From Rhizophagus sp. LPA8_4_AMF (taxonomy: Eukaryota; Glomeromycota; Glomeromycetes; Glomerales; Glomeraceae), in contig JADRCO010000811.1 of the NCBI GenBank assembly GCA_021464525.1, positions 1-26,156 on the forward strand: 26,156 bases of DNA, given 5' to 3'. Shown here piece after piece: positions 19,241-26,156 of this stretch. Under the pieces are notes generated by a model, which saw only the letters and a program-made list of their open reading frames with translations, did not search any database and was not told the DNA's origin. The translations under genes and the position numbers were made by a program. Each line of letters begins with the position of its first letter. Positions within the stretch are counted from its first letter, which is position 1.

Positions 19241-20356
19241 TTTATTGTCCGGAGCAAAGTGGGGAACTGTTTCTGGAAACGTAATTGTAATGTATTATGA
19301 ATTTTTTATGTTATTCCCTTTCGATACTTTATTGATTTAAACGCAGTCACGTACATACTGCGGTCCTAAATCTGCTACAGTTTTCGTACTATTTACTTTC
19401 TTTTATAGAGATATTATGTAGTTCATTATTGTTTAGAATAAATCTAACTTAAGTTTAATGTTTACTATAAATTTAATAACCAAAAAAACATTAACATTTT
19501 AATGAATAGAACGTACTGATCCAGTATATCAAAATTTTCAAAGTGCCAAATTATTTATTTCCTGTTTGCTAAATTTATAGAGTATTACTAAGCAGGACGC
19601 ACGTTATGCGTGAGGTAAATGTGTAGACTTCCTTTTTTGGATAATACCAGGCGGAATTACATGATTCTGGTCCTGATGAAAAACGTAGACTGTTTATATA
19701 TTGCTCGGGGTCTTATTTCACATTATTTCCAGCAATTTAAAAATAGACATGTTAAATAATATAATTGGATGCCAATTACTAATTGCACTAAAATTTCAAA
19801 ATTTGATCAAGAAAAAAAAACGGTAAAAAACATAACTACTTATACGAGAAAAAAATTTTTTTTTATGCGCAGTGAGAATTAATTTTTTTATAATGAACGA
19901 TAAATCATACAAACAAAGTTATAAATTAGTTGATACTGTATTATCCCAAAATTTTTTTTCAACATTTATTTGTAACCGTAAATTACAATTTCATTAATTT
20001 CATTGATCATTCAAAAAGGTAACGGTTTCAAACACTTATACGAAACTTATAATTGTCATTCTCATTAACATACAGTATTATAATAATAAGGTATCAATTA
20101 TCTGGTCTAGTATTGAAAAGGATAATTTTTATTTGAACAAATCATGAAGCTTTGAAGGACAAAGTTATCATTTTGAAGTCGAATATGATGGTTACTATTG
20201 CTTGGTCAGGCGGTGTATCACAATAATACTTTGTTTTTAAAAGTTTTAGTTATATACATAATTTTGACAAGAATATTACAGACTACGAAGGTATAATTTT
20301 ATAGTAAATTATTCTTTGAACTTTTATTTTTCCAAGATTTTAATTTGGCATCAACA
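19241..20356. other. Intergenic, no gene recognised
   Basis: The 3' flank of gene 3 followed by AT-rich DNA. A pair CAGGACGCACGTTATGCG near 19590 is slightly GC-richer, but no frame or repeat could be supported. Confidence 0.5.
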
Positions 20357-20358
20357 TA

Positions 20359-20683
20359 CAGTCGCCACTGGTTATAACGAACCGAAATCTCGTTATATCG
20401 AACTGGAACCGATTTTTTATAAATAATTTCACTGGATATAACGAAATTTTATAATAAAACTATATGACGCATCCGAGCCTTTCTATAACGGACAGTCATG
20501 TAACTATATACTAATCCAGGCCAAATTTATAGTGCCGGCCAGGATTATCAATAAAATTTACGTCAAACGAAATTATAATTCTGGCCAGTACTACAAATTT
20601 GGCCTAAATTATCCAGAAGTTTGGTATATTATATAACGAATTACTGTATGGAACAGAGGGTTCATTATTTCTAGTGGCGACTG
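20359..20683. mobile_element. Tc1/mariner/pogo-type MITE carrying a nested element
   Basis: The left end CAGTCGCCACTGGTTATAAC and the reverse complement of the right end CAGTCGCCACTAGAAATAAT share the outer 11 bases and most of the next 14. TA flanks both sides (20357-20358, 20684-20685). TATAACGAA-like motifs recur inside, as in pogo/Tigger relatives. It shares the CAGTCG opening with the element at 8890 but is a different family. A second element (20512-20611) is inserted inside it. No coding sequence. Confidence 0.8.
20512..20611. mobile_element. Nested 100-bp MITE (AGGCCAAATTTRTAGT family)
   Basis: The left arm TAATCCAGGCCAAATTTATA and the reverse complement of the right arm TAATTTAGGCCAAATTTGTA continue matching through GTRCYGGCCAGRATTAT, giving inverted repeats of about 37 bases around a short centre. 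It lies wholly inside the element at 20359-20683, so it inserted later. The GGCCAGAATTAT part is shared with 24806-24884 and with the first bases of the window, and a single arm appears at 8761-8791. Confidence 0.8.
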
Positions 20684-20828
20684 TAAATTTAATTTGTAAA
20701 ATTATAGTATATACTTAAATTTCTTAGGGTAAATATTAACATTTAACAAAAAGTCATCCAATCAATTATTTCGTAAGATTTCAGCGATTTTTGGAAAGGA
20801 GTAGGTGGTGTATTTGCTGAAGATGAAT

Positions 20829-21065
20829 TTATTTTATTTATTTTATGTCACATAGGAGGAGTACAACGTTATTACAAATAATTCAAAAAGAAAAACGTAT
20901 AACTAAAGACACCTTCATCAAGTATAAAACTAGATCCTTGCTTGATACAAAAAGGAACCCCAACCGGATGACCACCCAACCGAGGTCAAACAGTACCCGC
21001 TGAACCCATTGACCTCCCAAAGAAATAACCCATCCCTCGAATTCCCACTGGCCCCCATCTAATCT
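20829..21065 (-). mobile_element. LINE 3' end fragment, third copy
   Basis: On the minus strand this ends GTACTCCTCC, TATGTGACATAAAATAAATA, the same tail as the LINE at 9955-11620. Its 3' UTR matches the copy at 7096-7264 (forward strand GACACCTTCA, GACCACCC, ACCGAGGTC, AACAGT). It is notably GC-richer than its surroundings. The inner boundary near 21065 is approximate, and I could not find a target duplication. Confidence 0.75.
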
Positions 21066-21294
21066 AAAGGTATTGGCTCGAAACTAAAAACAACTACATA
21101 AGTAATCCGAATTATTCTTTCGACTAAAAAGTCGCTACACGTAAATTCTGTCATGTGTAGGTGGTTTACACTATTCTAAATTGTTGAGAAGTGAATGAAG
21201 TAATATAATAATTACCAAAAATGTTGGAAATGTGATGACTAAATTCGCGAACGCGAATGTAAATGCAAATAAAAAAAAAAGAAAGGGAAACCAT

Positions 21295-21506
21295 CTAAAT
21301 GGGATTAATGCTAGAGCCGGCCACTTGAGCGTCATCATCTGTCATCAGCAGCTGGCGGGGTCGTTTTGACATTGAGTCTGAACCAAGTCGAAGGGAAACA
21401 CCATCCTGTTGACGTTTCATCGGTCGAAATTTCAAAACTTTTGTGTCATCAGAGGTATCACCACGCGCATAATTCTCGCGGGCCATGTAACGTTCGGCGG
21501 CATACT
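21295..21506 (-). CDS. 3' terminal exon of an unrecognised gene (partial)
   Basis: On the minus strand a polypyrimidine tract and acceptor (CTTTCTTTTACAG) ends at 21507. It is followed by 70 codons with no stop until TAG at 21295: YAAERYMARENYARGD, then SDDTKVLKFRPMKRQQDG, SLRLGSDSMSKRPRQLL and a tail ending GSSINPI. Codon use is mixed and GC content is far above the neighbours, which argues for a real exon. The frame stays open upstream to 21591 but without an ATG. A possible donor (GTACGC near 21580) would make an intron of about 75 bases, but I find no earlier exon. I do not recognise the protein. It may be a live gene's end, a transduced exon or a fragment. Confidence 0.5.
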
Positions 21507-21591
21507 CTGTAAAAGAAAGTGAAAAAGAAGACCATTCCTTATATAAATCCTCCTTAAAATTATTAAGGCATTCGGGCGTACTTGATAGCAA

Positions 21592-22365
21592 GAATTATAT
21601 CATAAATGAATGGAAAAGAAACGAATTCAAAGTTAATTATAAATATGAAATATTAATGTTTTTTAATGCATGTACCCACTAACCACTGTGTTAGTGTGTT
21701 TCTAACTATTGATGATCAGTATCATGATGTTTAACTATCATCTTTAAATAATCTCAACTTTGCATTTTATATTATTATACCTATTCTATAACATATTTAA
21801 TGTTTACCCGATTTGAGTCATTTGCTGACAATATATTAATATGCTTATTTATTTATTATTAGACTAATTAAAATTTTGATAATTTTTTTTTTTAAAAAAA
21901 TTTAAAAAGTATGTAAACATATATTAATTTACAAAAATTTAATATAGCATTCTATAATAATTTTTATTTATTTAATATTATAATTTATATTAACTTGATT
22001 TTATTCAATTATATTACATAAATACATAATGGTTTGAGATATTCAATTTTTTCCAACTACAATTTTTTTAAAATACACAGTATTATTATTTTTTTTTTTT
22101 TTTGGAATAATTTAATGTTATTTACACCAGTTTTTGTCAACCAAATTTTACTTCAACCACTTCACAATTCGTTCGGCGAAAAACTAAATCATTAGGAAAT
22201 TTAATCGAGCTAATTATACTCAAAAATTGATTGGGTCAAATCAATGTTCGAGCGCTGTAATTAATTAATTGATCAAATTTATAACTCAGAGTATTGGGAA
22301 ATCCGAATTATGACAAATGACCAGTAAAATTTTTGAACGTTCCCAATAATTCTTCAGTTTCTAAT
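21592..22365. other. Intergenic, no gene recognised
   Basis: Very AT-rich, with long poly-T and poly-A runs near 21885 and 22090. If the exon at 21295 has upstream exons they should lie here on the minus strand, but none can be read. Confidence 0.5.
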
Positions 22366-22615
22366 TCATTCGCAGCTAAAAAAAGACAGTGTAACATTAA
22401 TTTACAGTACTACGTTGGTTAATTAACCGGTTGATTAATTTTCCTTTAATGGTTAATTAATTAATTCTTTGTTGAGTTTTGTAACTCAAATTTCCTTTTT
22501 ATCACTAGCGTAATTCGATCCCTTACTATATATAATCTCACTTCTTTTTATCTTCTTTGATTCTCTGGATAATTACTTTCTTACACATAACCAAATAAGA
22601 AATTATATGCACCAG
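22366..22615 (+). promoter_or_regulatory. Promoter region of BED-Sel1 gene 4
   Basis: ATTCGCAGC (22368 region, also in gene 1 near 3341) is followed by GTAACATT at 22391-22398, GGTTAATTAACC at 22417-22428 directly joined to GGTTGATTAATT, and GGTTAATTAA again at 22451-22460. CACTAGCGTAATTCG near 22503 matches gene 1. The TATA box TATATATAAT lies at 22527-22536, 89 bases before the conserved ATG at 22616, and TTTCTTACACA at 22577-22587, 39 bases before it. Confidence 0.72.
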
Positions 22616-24511
22616 ATGATAAGAAAAGAGAGAAAGAAAGGTCCTATTTGGGCGAATTTCAATATTGTAGATAAAAGTAACGATTCGCATCCTACTGTAC
22701 AATGTAAATACTGTTCCAAAATATATAAACGAGCGGTTCCCTTACGGATGCAAACCCATCTTGAACAATGTTCAAAAGCACCGATTAACGCAAAATCACA
22801 ATCCAAAAAACAACTTATAATTGACGACTTTAATGATCGTATGAGTGAAGAAGATCAGAATGCTAATGTATTATCTTCTCATCATTTTTTTCATCGTCCT
22901 CAGCCACCTTTCAAGTTACAAAATAGCGAAGAAATGAATGTAGAGATAGAGCATAAAAACCAATCAGAATCTCCAAATAACATACATCATCTAGGATATT
23001 GTTATCAGTACGGAATAGGAATTGAAAAAAATGAAATTAGAGCATTTCAGTTATATAAAGAAGCAGCTGAAAAAGGCCATATTATCTCAAAATATGATCT
23101 TGGAAGATGCTACCAACATGGAGTAGGAACTGAAAAAAATGAAATTAAAGCATTTGAATTATATGAAGAAGCAGCTCGAAATGGTTATATTATTTCAAAG
23201 TATGATCTTGGAGAATGTTATAAATATGGAACAGGAACTGGAAAAAATGAACCTAAAGCATACGAATTTTATAAAGAAGCAGCTAAAGAGGGTCATGTTA
23301 CCTCAATATATCAACTTGGAGAATGCTATAGATATGGAATAGGAACTGAAACTAATGAGGCTAAAGCATTTAAGTTTTACAAGGAGGAAGCTAAAAAGGG
23401 TCATATTACTTCGATATATCAACTTGGGCAATGTTATAATTATGGAATAGGAACAGAAATAAATAAAATTAAAGCATTTGAATTTTACAAAGAAGCAGCT
23501 GAGAAAGGGAATCTTGATTCAGTAAAACAGCTTGGGATATGTCATCAAGTTAAAATAGAAACTAAAACAAATAAAATTAAAGCATTTGTATCATATAAAG
23601 AAGATGCTCAAAAAGGTCATACTAATTCAATACATGAACTTGGAGAATGCTATCAATATGGGATAGGAACCGGAAAATATGAAACTAAAGCACTTGAATT
23701 TTACAAGGAAGCAGCTCAAAAAGGTCATATTACTTCAATATATGAACTTGGAAAATGTTATCAATACGGAATAGGAACTGAAAGAAATGAAACTAAAGTA
23801 TTTGAGTCATATCGAAAAGCAGATAAATTAGGTAATTCTGGTTTATTACACAAATTTGGAGAATATTATCAATATGGAATAGGAACCGAAATAAATGAAG
23901 TTAAAGCGTTTAAATTTTACAAAGAAGCAGCTGAAAATGGTTACGTTACTTCAATATATGAGCTTGGAAAATGTTATAAATATGGAATAGGAACTGAAAA
24001 AAATAAAATTAAAGCATTTGAATCATACAAAAAAGCGGCCCAAAGTGAACACATTGATTCACTATATCAACTTGGAATTTGTTATCAATATGGAATAGGA
24101 ACTGAAAAAGATGGAACTAAAGCATTAGAATCATATAAAAAAGCGGCTCAAAATGATCATATTGATTCGCTATATCAACTTGGAATTTGTTATCAATATG
24201 AAATAGGAATTGAAAATGATGGAGCTAAAGCATTTGAATCATATAAAAGAGCGGCTCGAAATAGTCACATTGGTTCACTATATCAACTTGGAATTTGTTA
24301 TAAATATGGAATAGGAACTGAAAATGATGGAGCTAAAGCATTTGAATCATTTAAGGAAGCGGCTCAACATGATCATATTGATTCACTATATCAACTTGGA
24401 AATTGTTATAAATATGGAATAGGAACCGGGATAAATATATTTAAAGCAAATGAATTATTTACAAAATACTGTAAACGTAAACATAGTCTCAATAATATTC
24501 TATCAAAATAA
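22616..24511 (+). CDS. BED zinc finger plus 14 Sel1-like repeats, gene 4
   Basis: A 631-residue, intron-less protein. An in-frame ATG nine bases upstream (22607) would add MHQ, but the start [10 protein letters not shown] at 22616 is the one shared by all paralogues. The BED finger has C30, C33, H48 and C52. The linker (about 57-118) holds KKQLIIDDFNDRMSEEDQN, which resembles the segment right after the BED finger in fungal hAT transposases. Fourteen Sel1-like repeats follow from about residue 119. Repeat 6 is degenerate (ICHQVKIETKTN lacks the YGIG core), and the last four (IDSLYQLGICYQYG type) are near-identical. The protein ends with an INIFKANELFTK cap. Probable DNA-binding adaptor; target unknown. 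Confidence 0.9.
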   Translation: MIRKERKKGPIWANFNIVDKSNDSHPTVQCKYCSKIYKRAVPLRMQTHLEQCSKAPINAKSQSKKQLIIDDFNDRMSEEDQNANVLSSHHFFHRPQPPFKLQNSEEMNVEIEHKNQSESPNNIHHLGYCYQYGIGIEKNEIRAFQLYKEAAEKGHIISKYDLGRCYQHGVGTEKNEIKAFELYEEAARNGYIISKYDLGECYKYGTGTGKNEPKAYEFYKEAAKEGHVTSIYQLGECYRYGIGTETNEAKAFKFYKEEAKKGHITSIYQLGQCYNYGIGTEINKIKAFEFYKEAAEKGNLDSVKQLGICHQVKIETKTNKIKAFVSYKEDAQKGHTNSIHELGECYQYGIGTGKYETKALEFYKEAAQKGHITSIYELGKCYQYGIGTERNETKVFESYRKADKLGNSGLLHKFGEYYQYGIGTEINEVKAFKFYKEAAENGYVTSIYELGKCYKYGIGTEKNKIKAFESYKKAAQSEHIDSLYQLGICYQYGIGTEKDGTKALESYKKAAQNDHIDSLYQLGICYQYEIGIENDGAKAFESYKRAARNSHIGSLYQLGICYKYGIGTENDGAKAFESFKEAAQHDHIDSLYQLGNCYKYGIGTGINIFKANELFTKYCKRKHSLNNILSK

Positions 24512-24805
24512 CAATTTTGATCCATGGGATTTCAGTTGATTTCCGTATGAATTCTTTATTAACGAGGTTAATAAGAGGGTAGGGTAAAGGAAGAAATTGT
24601 AAAGGGAGGGCTTAAAAAAGGAAGGAGAACGAAGGAAAGAAAAATATTTGGTTAGGGTTAAGATCTTTTAATTCGAATTAATTTATAATTATCTCTAATT
24701 TAAATTTATTGTTTTATTTATTTATTTTTTTTTACCACTCCAACTCAATTCTTCGTTTAACATAACCTCCAGTTTTCAGAAAAATGGGGAGAAAAAAATT
24801 ACGTT
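24512..24805. other. 3' flank of gene 4, purine-rich
   Basis: A strongly purine-biased stretch (24570-24655, GGGTAGGGTAAAGGAAG and similar) follows the stop codon within about 60 bases, unlike any other part of the window. No gene is seen. A role in transcript 3' processing cannot be judged. Confidence 0.45.
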
Positions 24806-24884
24806 TAATTTAGGCCAGAATTATGCAAAATTATAAATAATTATTACTAATCACATGACGTATTTATAACTCTGGCCGAAATTA
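24806..24884. mobile_element. 79-bp MITE (TAATTTMGGCCAGARTTAT ends)
   Basis: The left end TAATTTAGGCCAGAATTAT (24806-24824) and the reverse complement of the right end TAATTTCGGCCAGAGTTAT (24866-24884) match at 17 of 19 positions. The interior is AT-rich, with no coding. It belongs with the nested element at 20512-20611 and the window's first bases. The target duplication was not resolved. Confidence 0.7.
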
Positions 24885-25029
24885 CGATAATCCTAGACAC
24901 GTTAAACAAAGAATTGGCTTGGTCAATCTTTTTTTTATATATATTCATATTTGGTTAATCAGTTAATATAGATAATATATGCAATAAACTATTTAATGGC
25001 TAGTGCAGTATAAAAGAAGATTTGAAATA

Positions 25030-25545
25030 TTTTTTCGTGATTTCGATGTGATATAATAATTAATATTTTTTAAAAAAAAAAAAATTTTTAATAAAAAACA
25101 AACATTTCAAAATTATTTGCTCAGGAAAAAAATATTTGAATCATAAATTGTTCTACATGAAATAAATTTACTTGCAATTACCTAAATCAGTTGAGGAATT
25201 GTCAAAAGATTTATATTGGCATAGATTTAAAGAACGGACGACAAATTATATAATAGTAATAAAGATTTCGCACGGAATAAACATGAAAATATAAAACACG
25301 GATCAACATTTTTTACGGGGAGGAAAATCTCGAATAGCATTGTGATTAATAGATCAGATAGCAAGAAAAGTTGCTAGCGAACAACGAGGAAAAATTGAAT
25401 CAGGTATTTCAGAAATTTAATATGTTAAGTCAAACGAAAACAAAAGACTTAGACTAGAGCAAATGAATATTGATAAAGGATAACAAGAAATTAACGCTAT
25501 TGATTCAAAACGAGAAACAATGTAATAATAAATATGAATTAACTA
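25030..25545 (+). pseudogene. Decayed leader of a kinase-type gene, copy 3
   Basis: TTTGCTCAGGAAAAAAAT matches copy 2 near 8350. GATTTAAAGAACGGACGACA and ATAATAGTAATAAAGAT match copy 1 (868-930), as does GAATCAGG..ATATGTTAAGTC (25398-25433 against 1004-1037) and GAGAAACAATGT (25511 against 1289). All frames are broken. No kinase domain is readable downstream, so only the leader was duplicated or kept. Confidence 0.4.
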
Positions 25546-26078
25546 TTTATTCGCAAGCTCAGCAGTGTTGGCTTTCTTGCAAATGCGCAAAATAATTCAT
25601 ATCTATTAATGTCTCATTGGAACATTCGTTTGTCTTCAGTTGAGTAGCACTTCTTATACTGTTGATACGTCAACTTCATTTTTGTTTATTCTTGGAGATA
25701 GTTACAGGTTAGTATTACGGCGAAAGAAACCTACATATAATTTAGAACTAGCATATAAGTGCGATAAAATATATAAAATATGATTTTGTTATAATTTATA
25801 ATGATTTATGTAATTTATTCATGATTCATGATGCATATTTAGCCAATAGTCTCAGATTACTCCATATTCAGATTAATCACGAAGTATACAAAAGTATATA
25901 GACGCGGTTTAACTCTCAGGATAAACATACTTTAACAATCTCAACTCTCCCAAGCAACTTTCTTACACTAATAATTGTCTAGCCATATAACTGTTGATAG
26001 CTATTATAATAAAATGGTACATTTAAATTTAAAAACTTATCTCCAATGAAGTCTTTAACAGCCAAGAAAAAGTAATTA
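25546..26078. other. Intergenic, with a promoter-like stretch
   Basis: GTATATAG at about 25894 and ACTTTCTTACACTAAT at 25957-25972 resemble, in order, the TATA box and TTTCTTACACA element of the BED-Sel1 promoters, but no BED-Sel1 frame follows; the next ATG (26014) opens only a short frame. Either a shared core promoter type or a promoter that lost its gene. Confidence 0.35.
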
Positions 26079-26156
26079 TCAAAGACTAGGGATGGAACGG
26101 TCGGTCATGGTCGGTCATCGGTCGGTCATAACCGGTCAAGAACCTTTGACCGACCG
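26079..26156 (+). mobile_element. Probable left end of a hAT element, cut by the window edge
   Basis: TAGGGATGGAACGG at 26087-26100 fits the hAT terminal repeat pattern (Ac begins YAGGGATGAAA). The eight bases before it, TCAAAGAC (26079-26086), would be the target duplication. Behind it are four tandem GGTCGGTCA-type subterminal repeats and then their reverse complement TGACCGACCG, so the stretch can fold back. GC content jumps relative to its flank. The right end and any transposase lie outside. Confidence 0.6.

Noticed and set aside
20800..21160. GTAGGTGGTGTA and GTAGGTGGTTTA as a target duplication of the third LINE tail
   Set aside because: They match at 11 of 12 bases but lie away from the tail and from the apparent inner boundary, so the pairing is probably chance.
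23139..23342. Lys/Leu-rich frames within genes 3 and 4 (also 18865-19068)
   Set aside because: They are shifted readings of Sel1 repeats ([10 protein letters not shown] pattern) and match the known frame's DNA period.

Overview
The window is very AT-rich eukaryotic DNA. It has intron-less repeat-protein genes, spliceosomal-type acceptor sites, LINE-type retrotransposon debris, short non-autonomous DNA transposons and decayed tyrosine-kinase-like genes that keep a WCxxC cysteine-rich leader. That mix, above all the Sel1-like repeat proteins and the WCNSC-type kinases, fits the genome of an arbuscular mycorrhizal fungus (Glomeromycota, Rhizophagus-like). The assignment is by recognition of families, not by a database search.

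The core of the window is a dispersed cluster of four paralogous genes over about 21 kb: 3526-5595 (+), 12024-13463 (-), 18228-19240 (+, broken by a one-base slip) and 22616-24511 (+). Each encodes an N-terminal BED-type zinc finger of the kind found in hAT transposases (CX2C, 14 residues, HX3C), a polar linker, and then a run of 36-residue Sel1-like repeats. The repeat number differs in every copy (16, 10, 6 and 14). The proteins look like a transposase-derived DNA-binding module joined to a variable protein-interaction solenoid. Their promoters are conserved as well: each has the exact palindrome GTTAATTAAC, usually just downstream of a GTAACATT box, then a TATA box about 75-90 bases before the ATG, and in three copies a TTTCTTACACA element 39-44 bases before the ATG. 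By eye the palindrome occurs seven times in the window, always upstream of one of these four genes.

Layout: 1-2240 holds a decayed kinase gene and its leader; 2240-3170 is featureless; 3176-5595 is gene 1; 5763-6384 is a foldback DNA element; 7096-7264 is a tiny LINE 3' end with a perfect 14-base target duplication; 8262-9700 holds a second copy of the kinase leader, several short inverted-repeat elements, telomere-like repeats and a zinc-knuckle relic; 9955-11620 is a 5'-truncated LINE bounded by 15-base target duplications; 12024-14165 is gene 2 and its upstream region; 15330-15961 is a second kinase relic; 17750-19240 is gene 3 with a duplicated promoter; 20359-21065 holds nested short DNA elements and a third LINE 3' end; 21295-21506 is an isolated, GC-richer 3' terminal exon of an unknown gene; 22366-24511 is gene 4; 24806-25545 holds another short element and a third kinase leader; the last 70 bases are probably the left end of a hAT element.

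Only the Sel1 genes look alive. The kinases and LINEs are broken. No tRNA, rRNA or CRISPR was found.
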